Source: Peptacetobacter sp.
GTDB taxonomy: Bacteria; Bacillota; Clostridia; Peptostreptococcales; Peptostreptococcaceae
Direction of reading: 5' to 3'
Length of the DNA stretch: 64,000 nucleotides
Assembly (NCBI RefSeq): GCF_029264495.1
Contig: NZ_JARIBH010000040.1
Location: forward strand, 22,256 to 86,255
Both the position numbers and the translations under genes were made by a program. Shown here piece after piece: positions 54,993 to 64,000 of the stretch. Numbering within the stretch: position 1 is the first letter of the stretch; each line of letters starts with the position of its first letter. The notes below the pieces were generated by a model that was not told the origin of the DNA, did no database searches, and was given only the letters and a program-made list of their open reading frames with translations.

Positions 54993-57900
54993 CTATTTTA
55001 CATCTCCTTCCATTTTTTTTATTACATCATCCGTACTTATATTAGTTATTATCTTATATCTATTATTTTTCAATGCTGTATCAAATTTACATATAGAAGA
55101 ATAGCTACAGAATTGACAAGAATCTTTATCTTTAGATTTCTTTGGTTCTATTTTTATATTTCCACTCATCATATCTGTGCATAAATCTTTTATAGCTTTT
55201 TTTATATATTTTCTAATTATTTCAAATTGTTCATCTGTCACACCACTTGTACTTTTTGAAACACTTCCATCTTTTTTTATAGTAGATGCTTTTATTATTT
55301 TAGATTTATTTCCTGGAATTTCAAGAGCTTTATCCATATATGATAATATTTTTTTGTCTTTTATTAACATTCCATTCATTTTAAATGATTCAATAATCCG
55401 TTCTTCTACTTCTTTTTTGTCTACAAGAGTGTTTTTAGATATTATAGGATTATCCATTCTACTATATAACATTGCTGCTGGTTTTATTGGTATATCATTT
55501 GGTAATTTACCACTTTCTAAAATTGCATCCATGTATACTAATAATTGTAATTGTAATCCATAATAAACATCATTTAAATTTATATCTTTTTTACCCCATT
55601 TATAATCTACAATTCTTATAAATTCTTTATCTTCTTCATCTATATACTTATCTATTCTATCTATCTTACCTATTAATTCTATTTTTTCATTATCTTTAAA
55701 TTCAACTTCAATAGAAGAATACTTTCCTTTTTTACCAAATTCTACTTCATAATCTTCTGGTTCAAACTTACCTTGTTTAATTTGATCCGCTATAACTTTT
55801 ATTGAAACTATTATAAGTGTTTTTAATCTATGTGCTAAATATTTATATTTTGGTGAACTTTCAAGTATAAATCCTGGTATTTTAGAAATTAACTCATCTA
55901 CCATTTCTGATACTCTAATCTCTATATATTTTTCATCTACTTCATGCCACGTTACTCCATCTCTATTCATGCACTTTGAATAATTTTCTATTATTTTATG
56001 TACAAAACTTCCTACATCAGGTGCTGTAAATAAATATTCTTTTCTTTCTTTAGCTTTCATTCCATATTCTATAAAATATGCAAATGGACAATTTGCATAT
56101 TTTTCTAATCTAGAAACACTTATTGTTTTTGAATTATATAATTCTTTTATTTTTTCTTCATCAACATACTCAAATTGATTAGTAAAATCTATTCCTTCTA
56201 TTACTCTTTCTGTAATATTTTTATATTTTGTATCTTCTCTATAATATTCATATACACTTTTCCATAAATCATCTATTCCATCTTCAAAATCTTTATCTGA
56301 AGATTCTTTTATTTTTTCTACCATAAAGCTAAATGTAGGTATTTTAGAATTTACATTTTTTAAATTTTCTTCTTCATTATTATTTTCATCTTCTAAAATA
56401 GTACTTTTAAAATCTACTTTACTAAACAATCTTTTTATTCGTGAAATTATAATAGATGGTCTTTGAGTCTTTCCTTCACTATCTGAAATAGGATAACTAA
56501 CAGTTAATCTATTTGATGTTGCAGTTATAGCTTTATATACTAAGAATTGTTCTTCAAACAATCTTTTTCTGCTATCTTTATCCAATTCCACATTTATATC
56601 AGATAGTTTTGATCTATCTGAATCTGATAACAATCCATTTTCTTTTATTGGCATAGGAAATACTCCATCTACTGTGCCTATAAGATATAAATGTTTTGTG
56701 TTCGGGTTATTCATTCTATCGACTTCCGTTATAGTTATCTGATCTATACTAGGTGGAATTGTTTTTAATTCGTATTCATCTAATGCTATATTTATTACTC
56801 TAATAAATCTTTCCATAGATATTTTTTCATCACCCATAATTTCTACAAGTTGATCCATTAATTCAGATACTGTATTCCAAACTTGGGCATATCTAGCTGC
56901 ATATTCCATCATTCCTATTTCTTTTAAGTAATCTATTCTTTTTTCTATTTTTTCAAATATATTTATATCCTCTAAGTATTCATATAAATATCTACAAATA
57001 TCTTCAACTGTATTTTTTTTCTTAGAAGAAATTTTATCATTAAATGAATTTATAGGTTCCATTATCCTATTTTTTATATCATTTATTCTTTTTTTAGTAT
57101 CTATCTCAAAATCACTTTCTTCAACTTCATAAAAAGAATCTGGTAATCTATAATCCCAATTTTCTTCAAACCACTTATTTCCAGAAATTCCATTTGCAAT
57201 AACATAATTTTCAATAAGATTTATTTCATCAGTTGTAAAGTCCAATAATCCACTTTTTAAATATCTAAACATTACTTCATATCCATATCTTCTTTTTTTC
57301 ATCTCTAGTACAGATAAAATCATTGTTATTATTGGATTATTTTTTGCTTCTGTTTTTTTATTTATATAAAAAGGAATATTATATTCTGTAAATATTGATT
57401 TTATAAGTGATTGATATATATCTATATTTCTAGATGCAATTGTTATATCTTTATATCTATAATTTCCATCAATTACATCATTTTTTATTTCTTTAGCTAT
57501 TTCTTCAATTTCGTTATATAAATTTTTATACTCTCTTATTCTTATACTTTCTGTATTTTTAGAATAAATTCTATATGGATATGAGTTATAGAATTTCTCT
57601 AAATGCTCTAATTCTTTATTTCCATTAAATCTTTTTATATTTTCATTACAAAGATTTACATCTTTTTCTACTTTAATTCCTTCTAATTCACATATATTTT
57701 TTATTCTGTTATATGTATTTCTAGTACTTGCAAAATAATCTGCATACCCTGTCTTAAAAGGTGAATCCATTGGAAGTATAAATGTTGTATTTTTCGATTT
57801 TTTTATTAGTTCGGTTAAAAGTTCATATTGATTAGGAGTAAAACTTGTATACCCATCTATATAAAGTTCCATTTCATTTAAAAATTCACACTCTTTAACT

Positions 57901-58478
57901 TTTTCTGTTAGCATAGAAATTTTATCATGTGTATCTATATAGTCTTGATGTAATTCTTTTTCAAACTCTCTATATATTTTCGCTACATCTTTTAATTTCA
58001 TAATTAAATTTTCAGGAAGATTCTTGATATTTTCATCTATTATTTCATCTAATTTGTTTGGAGTTATCATAAATTGTTTTAATTCTGATATCATTTCTGA
58101 TATAGACGTATTAAATCCTTGTTGATTATATGATTTTGAAAATAATTCTAATTCATTCGCAACTTCTTCAATAGAATTATGAGTTATTATGGCTTTTCCT
58201 GCTGCATCAATACCTATTTTTGATAATCCTCCACAATAAGAAAAAACTATATTGGATAATGTTTTTAATCCCATTGGTCTAACTCTCATATACTTATCTT
58301 TAGCACCTTCTACAAACATTTTACTTATTCTTTTTTCCATTTCATAAGTATACTGCTCTGGAAGTAATATTATTATTGGATTCTTTTCTATATCTGAAAT
58401 AGATTTATTTTTAATTTCATTTAGCATATATTCAGTTTTTCCACATCCACTTCTACCTAATATAAATCTAACTCCCAT
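54993..58478 (-). CDS. addB: AddB, Chi-recognising nuclease subunit of AddAB
   Basis: 1161 aa. N-terminal Walker A FILGRSGCGKTEYM, inactivated helicase-like middle, and a C-terminal Cas4-like nuclease with GSFVHKIIENYSK, IRIVDYKWGKKD and LQLQLLVYM. The four cysteines of the 4Fe-4S staple are C797 (YANCPFAYF) and C1121, C1124 and C1130 (CQFCSYSSIC). ATG 58478 has TAGGAGG upstream. It lies 9 nt after the small nuclease gene. Confidence 0.96.
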   Translation of the reverse strand: MGVRFILGRSGCGKTEYMLNEIKNKSISDIEKNPIIILLPEQYTYEMEKRISKMFVEGAKDKYMRVRPMGLKTLSNIVFSYCGGLSKIGIDAAGKAIITHNSIEEVANELELFSKSYNQQGFNTSISEMISELKQFMITPNKLDEIIDENIKNLPENLIMKLKDVAKIYREFEKELHQDYIDTHDKISMLTEKVKECEFLNEMELYIDGYTSFTPNQYELLTELIKKSKNTTFILPMDSPFKTGYADYFASTRNTYNRIKNICELEGIKVEKDVNLCNENIKRFNGNKELEHLEKFYNSYPYRIYSKNTESIRIREYKNLYNEIEEIAKEIKNDVIDGNYRYKDITIASRNIDIYQSLIKSIFTEYNIPFYINKKTEAKNNPIITMILSVLEMKKRRYGYEVMFRYLKSGLLDFTTDEINLIENYVIANGISGNKWFEENWDYRLPDSFYEVEESDFEIDTKKRINDIKNRIMEPINSFNDKISSKKKNTVEDICRYLYEYLEDINIFEKIEKRIDYLKEIGMMEYAARYAQVWNTVSELMDQLVEIMGDEKISMERFIRVINIALDEYELKTIPPSIDQITITEVDRMNNPNTKHLYLIGTVDGVFPMPIKENGLLSDSDRSKLSDINVELDKDSRKRLFEEQFLVYKAITATSNRLTVSYPISDSEGKTQRPSIIISRIKRLFSKVDFKSTILEDENNNEEENLKNVNSKIPTFSFMVEKIKESSDKDFEDGIDDLWKSVYEYYREDTKYKNITERVIEGIDFTNQFEYVDEEKIKELYNSKTISVSRLEKYANCPFAYFIEYGMKAKERKEYLFTAPDVGSFVHKIIENYSKCMNRDGVTWHEVDEKYIEIRVSEMVDELISKIPGFILESSPKYKYLAHRLKTLIIVSIKVIADQIKQGKFEPEDYEVEFGKKGKYSSIEVEFKDNEKIELIGKIDRIDKYIDEEDKEFIRIVDYKWGKKDINLNDVYYGLQLQLLVYMDAILESGKLPNDIPIKPAAMLYSRMDNPIISKNTLVDKKEVEERIIESFKMNGMLIKDKKILSYMDKALEIPGNKSKIIKASTIKKDGSVSKSTSGVTDEQFEIIRKYIKKAIKDLCTDMMSGNIKIEPKKSKDKDSCQFCSYSSICKFDTALKNNRYKIITNISTDDVIKKMEGDVK

Positions 58479-58487
58479 TTTTACCTC

Positions 58488-59234
58488 CTAATATTCTTCA
58501 TAAGCTATATCATTTATATTTTTTTGATTGCATAACATATTAAATTCACAAAACTTACATGAATTTAAATTCTTATCTTTAAAATCAGATTTTTTTATTT
58601 CTTTTATTAAATTATTTATTTTATTTTTATCATTTTTAAATTTTTCTTCATTATATTTTATTTCTATGGGTTCTAAATAATATTCTGGTTGATAATAATA
58701 CATCCTTACTCTTACTTTTTCATTATTTTTTCCATATATTTTAGGTATAATTTCATATGCAACTGACATATAGACTATTGTTTGCATCCTCTTTTCTAAA
58801 TCATTATAATTTATTTTTCTATTTTCTGTTTTCCAATCCCAAATATCTATACAAAGTACTCCGCTTTCTCTATATATAATAGCTAAGTCATATTTAACAT
58901 TTAGTCTACTTTCTTCATCTATTTTTATTGATAAACCATATTCTGTTAGATATTCTCTATCTTTATATATCGGTACTACATTTTTTACCCTTTCTAGCCA
59001 TTTACTAAATTTTTCATATTTTTTATCTCCACTAAAATTTCCTACAGGTATATTACTAAAATATCTTTCACACATTAAATGAAATTCTACTCCATATTTT
59101 AGACTTTTATAGTATTCCTCTTCGTCTTCTTTTTTCCAATTTATTCCCTGTTCATATTTATATCCAAATTTTTTAGGACATGTTTTAAATGTATTTAATG
59201 CATTTTGACTAAATTCAAATCCTGAAAAATCCAT
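58488..59234 (-). CDS. Small Cas4/RecB-like Fe-S nuclease (PD-(D/E)XK)
   Basis: 248 aa, a stand-alone domain. The nuclease residues are in order: H52 (EFHLMCERYF), D116 (VKYDLAII), D133-W-K135 (DIWDWKT) and Q151...Y155. Cysteines C19, C226, C229 and C235 follow the C...CxxCx5C layout that in AddB and Cas4 binds a 4Fe-4S cluster. It probably degrades or nicks DNA in company with the UvrD-like helicase encoded 47 nt upstream and the degenerate helicase before it; this module is discussed in the findings. It could also work with AddAB, as addB begins 9 nt later. Confidence 0.82.
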   Translation of the reverse strand: MDFSGFEFSQNALNTFKTCPKKFGYKYEQGINWKKEDEEEYYKSLKYGVEFHLMCERYFSNIPVGNFSGDKKYEKFSKWLERVKNVVPIYKDREYLTEYGLSIKIDEESRLNVKYDLAIIYRESGVLCIDIWDWKTENRKINYNDLEKRMQTIVYMSVAYEIIPKIYGKNNEKVRVRMYYYQPEYYLEPIEIKYNEEKFKNDKNKINNLIKEIKKSDFKDKNLNSCKFCEFNMLCNQKNINDIAYEEY

Positions 59235-59281
59235 TTTAACACCTACATTCTTTTTTATTTTACTTAATATAATATATATTT

Positions 59282-61633
59282 TTAATTTCTTCTAAATTGT
59301 ATCTCTTTTTCTATAATCTTAAAATATTCACTTTTTTTCTGTTTTCTTTGATTATAGCTACCTATTGGCTTAGTTATATAATCAGAACCTGATAATATGA
59401 GCATTTCTTTTGCTCTAGTTATCCCGACGTAAAATAATCTTATTTTTTCTCTTATAATATCTAGTTTTATTTCTATATTAAAATCCGTTCTTTCTAATCC
59501 ATTTTTTAATTTTTCAATCTCAGATTTTATAAGTGCCTCAGGATTTTTATACTTTTGCTTAAGATAATACTTTTCACATTGAAAATTACAATTTAAATTA
59601 TCTGAAAACGAATAATTATTACATTTCAACATAAATACACAATCCCATTCCATTCCTTTTGATTTGTGATATGTACATAATGTTACACTTCCTGGAGTCG
59701 GTTCATATCCATTTATATTACTTGTAATATCTAGTATATGTTTAAAACTTTTACACTCTTTATCTTTTAACTTTTCAACTATTTTTTCTATATTAATATC
59801 TTCATCATCTCTTTTTAAAATTTTAGTATAGAATGATAAGTACTCTGCTATTGCCATTTCTTCATCTTCTAAATTGATTCTATCCCGAATAAAAAGAATT
59901 AATAAATCTACTCTTTTACAAGAATACTCTAATATTTCTCTTATTTTTTCTAATCCATTTATAAATTTTTTAAAAATATCGCTATTATCATCTACAATAT
60001 CTAAATTTAAATCATAAAATCTATATATTAAATCTTCTGTATCAAATTTTTTAAAAATATTTAAAAAATCAAATTTTCCTTCTTCACTCTCATCAATTAT
60101 AAAGATTTTTCCAATTAGATTTATTAATTTCTCTGTATCATCATTATTTATAATAAAATCTAATATATCAGATATATTATGTATAACCCTTTTCATTTTT
60201 TCTGAGGAGTTACTCAAATTTTCAAATTCTATATCTTCATTTTTTAATTTAATAGCCATTTCTTTACAATCATTGTTGTAAGGTAATAAAACACCAATAC
60301 TTTTAGTTGGGTATTTTCTTTTTATACCTTTTATAAATTTAACCGTTTCTTTTAATTCCTCGTCAAAAGTTCCTCCTATTAACCATTTTGTATTTATACT
60401 ATACTTTTCTGGTTCTGGATTCTCTTTATATCCTTTTCCTTTTTCAACAGTTCTTATTTTCATATTTTCTAAAGCATCTCTACATTCTTTTTGGACTAAA
60501 TCTTTATTTACATAGTCAACTAAAATATTTGCTAAATCGATTATATCTTTACTACTTCTATTTGCCATATCCATTCTATAGCAATAATTAGCATTTTTTA
60601 TAAAATCTCTAAAAAATTTAGGATTTGATTCTGAAAATGTACCACTTATACTTTGATTTATATCGCCAACTCTAACTAAATTTGGCTTATTACCACCTAT
60701 TAATTTTATTATTTTTCCTTGTATCTCATTAGAATCTTGACATTCATCCTCAAATATATATTTATATTTTTTATTTAACTTTTCTCTAACCTCTTGATTA
60801 TCTCTAACTATTCTATAAGCATTTATTAAAAGGTCATCAAAATCTAAAAGTCCATTCATTTTTAAACTTTTACAATACATATCATAAATTGGTGCAACTA
60901 CTATCATTATTCCTTTATAATTTTCTTCAGAAACTCTTTCATTTAAAATTTCTGGAGTTATTTCTTCATATTTTAATTTGCTTATAGATTGTACTATTAA
61001 TTCAAAGAATCCTTTTTTCCATTTAAATTCTAACTCAATTTCTTTATCTTTCCTTTTTCTTTCGTCCTTTTCTTTTATTGATGAGTAATCTATAAAATGT
61101 TTAAAATAGGATTTTCCTTTTTCAGTGCTTAAATATTTATCTATACACTCACTTAATATTAAATTTTTTTCAACTTCATCTGCAATCATAAATTCATCAC
61201 TTAACATAGCTGCTTCTGGATTTTCTTTTATTATTTTTGTTGCTAAACTATGTATTGTCATAACTTCATAAGAGTTTGATAATCGTCTTAAAGTTTCTTT
61301 GTTTTTTTTCTTAATTTCCCATTTTGTAGTATTTTCTATATCTTCTTTTTTTATTTCTTCTATTTCACTATTTGATAAATCTATTTCTTCATTATCTTTA
61401 TATTTTTCATTTAGTAATTTTTTTATTCTTCCTTTAAAATTATTTACAGCACTATTCATATATGTTAATACTAATATTTTTTCTTTAGAATCTATATTAT
61501 TCTCAAGTAATTCTGTAACTAATCTAGTAACGATAAATGTTTTTCCTGCACCTGGTACTGCTGGTACAGCCATAGTTCCAGACTTATATTCCATTATTGG
61601 CTTTTGATCTTCTCTATATGTAATTTTACTCAT
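59282..61633 (-). CDS. UvrD/Rep-type SF1 DNA helicase
   Basis: 783 aa. Intact motifs: Walker A AVPGAGKT (K31), motif II FEDECQDSNE, motif III VGDINQSISG, motif V TLCTYHKSKGMEWD and motif VI LFYVGITRAKEML. Unlike PcrA/UvrD it has no C-terminal tudor-like tail, and unlike AddA it lacks a fused nuclease. A separate Fe-S nuclease gene follows 47 nt downstream. A 3'-5' translocase activity is expected for the family. Confidence 0.88.
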   Translation of the reverse strand: MSKITYREDQKPIMEYKSGTMAVPAVPGAGKTFIVTRLVTELLENNIDSKEKILVLTYMNSAVNNFKGRIKKLLNEKYKDNEEIDLSNSEIEEIKKEDIENTTKWEIKKKNKETLRRLSNSYEVMTIHSLATKIIKENPEAAMLSDEFMIADEVEKNLILSECIDKYLSTEKGKSYFKHFIDYSSIKEKDERKRKDKEIELEFKWKKGFFELIVQSISKLKYEEITPEILNERVSEENYKGIMIVVAPIYDMYCKSLKMNGLLDFDDLLINAYRIVRDNQEVREKLNKKYKYIFEDECQDSNEIQGKIIKLIGGNKPNLVRVGDINQSISGTFSESNPKFFRDFIKNANYCYRMDMANRSSKDIIDLANILVDYVNKDLVQKECRDALENMKIRTVEKGKGYKENPEPEKYSINTKWLIGGTFDEELKETVKFIKGIKRKYPTKSIGVLLPYNNDCKEMAIKLKNEDIEFENLSNSSEKMKRVIHNISDILDFIINNDDTEKLINLIGKIFIIDESEEGKFDFLNIFKKFDTEDLIYRFYDLNLDIVDDNSDIFKKFINGLEKIREILEYSCKRVDLLILFIRDRINLEDEEMAIAEYLSFYTKILKRDDEDINIEKIVEKLKDKECKSFKHILDITSNINGYEPTPGSVTLCTYHKSKGMEWDCVFMLKCNNYSFSDNLNCNFQCEKYYLKQKYKNPEALIKSEIEKLKNGLERTDFNIEIKLDIIREKIRLFYVGITRAKEMLILSGSDYITKPIGSYNQRKQKKSEYFKIIEKEIQFRRN

Positions 61634-61705
61634 AATAAACCTCTTATACTTATATTGATATTATTTTTCATAATCGAATATTATTTGAAACAATTTTGCT
61701 TATTT

Positions 61706-63637
61706 TTATATTTCATCTTTATCCATTAAATTTATTATCCTAGTATACATAAGACTTTCTTGTAAATATCCATTTATTGAATAATCACTTTTAAAAACAT
61801 ATACTTCTTCAGATGATGATAATAATGAATATAACTGATTGTTCATATAGTATTTTTTTATATTTTCTTCATCAGTATCAGTAAATATATTTCTTTCCTT
61901 ATATGATTTTCTAAGAACTATTGAATTGTTTATTTCTTTTTCTATCTTCGGATTCCACATACTATTTCCGCAATCAACCCATAGTTGTACTTTTCTGTTA
62001 GATAAAGAATTTATATAATAATAGGGAGTTGTAATCATTAAAGCATCCTCATCTGCTACTTTCTTCATTTCTTTAAATGTAATATAGTCTTTAGATATAT
62101 TTTTCAAAATTATATCTATCTCTTGATACGATATAATGTTATATTCTGCTGCTTCTTCTAATTTTTCACACTCTTCTATTATTTTTTTACATATATCTAT
62201 ATTTTCAATTCCTTTTTCTAATGGTAGTAGTATTTCTATGTAAAATCTTCTCATAAATTCACTTTTCTTTAATTCTTTATCTCTACATGAAAATATTTTA
62301 TCTATCATATACTCAAGTATTTCAGAATCTATTTTTTCATTATAATTTTTTAATTTATCATACATATATATATCTTCAGTTAAAAATTTTATATTTTTAT
62401 TATATATCTTATTGGCATTTATTTTATTAACGTTCAATATCAGTGATAGAAATTCTACATACTCTTCTTTAGAAAAAATAATTTTATTGTTTGAAGAATA
62501 TATACTAGAAGCAATTATTAATGCATTACTAAAATTATAATCAGATATTTTGAAATCTGTATTTGTTGTGAAAAACTTTATCTTTAATTCTTTTAATCTA
62601 TTGGATAATCTATTTATAAAAATACTTGAACCTGGAGGTACTAATAAAACAGTATTTTTTAACATATGATTGCTTTTACTCATATCATATATTTTAGATA
62701 CAACTTCATCAATCATTTCATTATATAGTTGTACTTGATAGCATTCTTTTATATTATCTGAGAATACCATTAAGTCATTGTATTCCACATATTTATTTTT
62801 ATCTAAATCCATTAAATTTATATTTGAATTATTTTCATTTAATAAATTTTCTTTTATATTATTAATATCAAAATTTGATAATATCGAAAAATCTTTTTTT
62901 AAATCTCCATAAATATAAACTTCTTTTCCTAATTTTTCAAATACTTTTATTAACTCTAACTCTGAATTAGAAATTTTTTCTATAGAATCAATTATTAAAT
63001 AATCATATCTTTTTAAAATAGATTCTATATATATTTTATTTTTTAAAAGTTTTGTTGTATATAAATATACTGATAAAGGTAAATCTAATGTTGAATCTTT
63101 TATTAATTCATCTACATATTCTGATATAATCTCATCATTTTGAGTATATGACATTCTTTTCAAATTATCTTTATTCTTTTTTGTATAGTATATCTTTTCT
63201 CCTGTCGAAAATATATCTGTATCCATAAATGAAGCTACTTTTAAATTAGAAGATATTGATTTATATATATTATCTGTTGTTCCTGTTATATCTTCAAAAT
63301 AACCTAATTTATATCTGTATTTTTCAACTTTTTTCTTTAGAATGTACTCTGAAACAGAGTATGTTAAATTATGTGGTATATTTTCTTTTGATTCTATTTC
63401 TTTGTTTATTAATGTCCAATATTTTTCTAGCTCTTTCTTTATGAATGATATGTATGTTAATATAATTGGTTCTTCAAAATATTTATCTTTATTTATTTTA
63501 TTTTTTACTTTTTCAATAAGTTTGCTATCTGAAATAAGAAAAAGTATCTTTGAACACTTACCTGATTTTTTATTTATCAGTTCGTTGTATTTTTCAGATA
63601 CTTTTTCTATAGTTATATTTTTATAATTTTTTATCAT
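61706..63637 (-). CDS. Predicted catalytically dead SF1 helicase-like protein (AddB-like partner)
   Basis: 643 aa, no family name recognised. The layout follows UvrD-type helicases, but catalytic residues are missing: no GKT at the N-terminal strand (KILFLISDSKLIEKV), motif II degenerated to YDYLIID217-S218-IEKI where DExQ is expected, then VYIYGDLKKDF in the motif III place, ALMITTPYYYIN and LWVDCGNSMW in the motif V region, and QLYSLLSSSEEVYVFKS in the motif VI place. I infer a structural partner of the active helicase encoded next. First gene of the seven-gene run; ATG 63637 has AAGGAGA upstream. Confidence 0.6.
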   Translation of the reverse strand: MIKNYKNITIEKVSEKYNELINKKSGKCSKILFLISDSKLIEKVKNKINKDKYFEEPIILTYISFIKKELEKYWTLINKEIESKENIPHNLTYSVSEYILKKKVEKYRYKLGYFEDITGTTDNIYKSISSNLKVASFMDTDIFSTGEKIYYTKKNKDNLKRMSYTQNDEIISEYVDELIKDSTLDLPLSVYLYTTKLLKNKIYIESILKRYDYLIIDSIEKISNSELELIKVFEKLGKEVYIYGDLKKDFSILSNFDINNIKENLLNENNSNINLMDLDKNKYVEYNDLMVFSDNIKECYQVQLYNEMIDEVVSKIYDMSKSNHMLKNTVLLVPPGSSIFINRLSNRLKELKIKFFTTNTDFKISDYNFSNALIIASSIYSSNNKIIFSKEEYVEFLSLILNVNKINANKIYNKNIKFLTEDIYMYDKLKNYNEKIDSEILEYMIDKIFSCRDKELKKSEFMRRFYIEILLPLEKGIENIDICKKIIEECEKLEEAAEYNIISYQEIDIILKNISKDYITFKEMKKVADEDALMITTPYYYINSLSNRKVQLWVDCGNSMWNPKIEKEINNSIVLRKSYKERNIFTDTDEENIKKYYMNNQLYSLLSSSEEVYVFKSDYSINGYLQESLMYTRIINLMDKDEI

Positions 63638-63677
63638 ATTTTTCTCCTTTTAGATTTTATAAAACATCTGTTCTTAT

Positions 63678-63705
63678 ATTATATCATTTTCTTAGAGTTA
63701 TTCAA
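63678..63705 (-). promoter_or_regulatory. Promoter of the helicase/nuclease-addBA-sbcDC operon
   Basis: Minus strand: TTGAAT (63705-63700), 16-bp spacer, perfect TATAAT (63683-63678), 41 bp before the first ATG. No comparably strong promoter is visible between the seven genes. Confidence 0.7.
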
Positions 63706-63811
63706 AATTAATAGACATATTTTTTTACTAATCTTTATACATATTACATCTTTATTAATTACATTTATATTTTAAAAGAGTATATATTGACTTTTTATAT
63801 CATAATTTATT

Positions 63812-63850
63812 TAAATAAAAAAAGCCAACTTAAATTAAAGTCAGCTTTTA
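63812..63850 (-). terminator. Terminator downstream of the 5S rRNA
   Basis: Minus-strand stem AAAGCTGACTT (63848-63838) with AAGTTGGCTTT (63831-63821) including two G-U pairs, loop of 6, followed by a T run. It ends the rRNA operon that enters from the right. Confidence 0.8.
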
Positions 63851-63885
63851 CTATTTTGTTTATATTTAAATTTAATAAAAAAAGA

Positions 63886-64000
<115 letters not shown>

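Overview
The window is very AT-rich (by eye well under 30% G+C) and reads as chromosomal DNA of an anaerobic, low-GC Gram-positive bacterium of the class Clostridia. Three things point there: a complete rnfCDGEAB operon, an A-type flavodiiron protein, and the gene order rnf - maf - radC - mreBCD - class B PBP - minCDE - rodA, with polA - coaE - lytic transglycosylase - solute-binding lipoprotein - NlpC/P60 next to it. From memory this order matches Clostridioides difficile and other Peptostreptococcaceae; the family assignment is inference. Nearly all genes, and the 5S rRNA at the right edge, lie on the minus strand. I see no insertion sequence, prophage, integrase or CRISPR array.

Layout. 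1-1.1 kb: 3' part of a flavodiiron protein. 1.2-11.2 kb: cell-shape and division operon (maf, radC, mreBCD, a PBP2-type transpeptidase with large insertions, minCDE, rodA) behind one good sigma-A-type promoter. 11.3-16.5 kb: Rnf complex. 17-24.5 kb: secreted SH3/NlpC hydrolase, an unusual solute-binding lipoprotein, a membrane-anchored lytic transglycosylase, coaE, polA. 24.6-25.0 kb: a tRNA-Leu and, on the other strand, a probable small RNA. 25.1-29.3 kb: a secreted heptad-repeat protein and an MMPL/RND exporter behind a promoter overlapped by repeated operator-like motifs. 29.5-38.3 kb: FAD oxidoreductase, TetR and ABC exporter, LysR, UPF0291, MocR regulator, a likely 6S RNA and a LacI regulator. 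38.5-46.3 kb: acyl carrier protein, nucleoid-associated protein, RluA pseudouridine synthase, YbaK, a small ABC system, NAD kinase, YfcE-like phosphodiesterase and a CBS/CorC membrane protein.

46.4-63.7 kb is a seven-gene same-strand run devoted to DNA ends: a 643-aa protein that looks like a catalytically dead SF1 helicase, an intact UvrD-type helicase, a small Cas4/RecB-like Fe-S nuclease, then addB, addA, sbcD and sbcC. The first three look like a second, split AddAB-type machine encoded upstream of the classical one. The 5S rRNA at the right end implies an rRNA operon just outside the window.

The items I find most worth following are the three-gene helicase/nuclease module, the minus-strand small RNA at about 24.9 kb whose 24-nt loop is complementary to Shine-Dalgarno sequences, the operator cluster in the MMPL promoter, the solute-binding protein with a long disordered insertion, and the non-canonical FMN_bind/FAD oxidoreductase.
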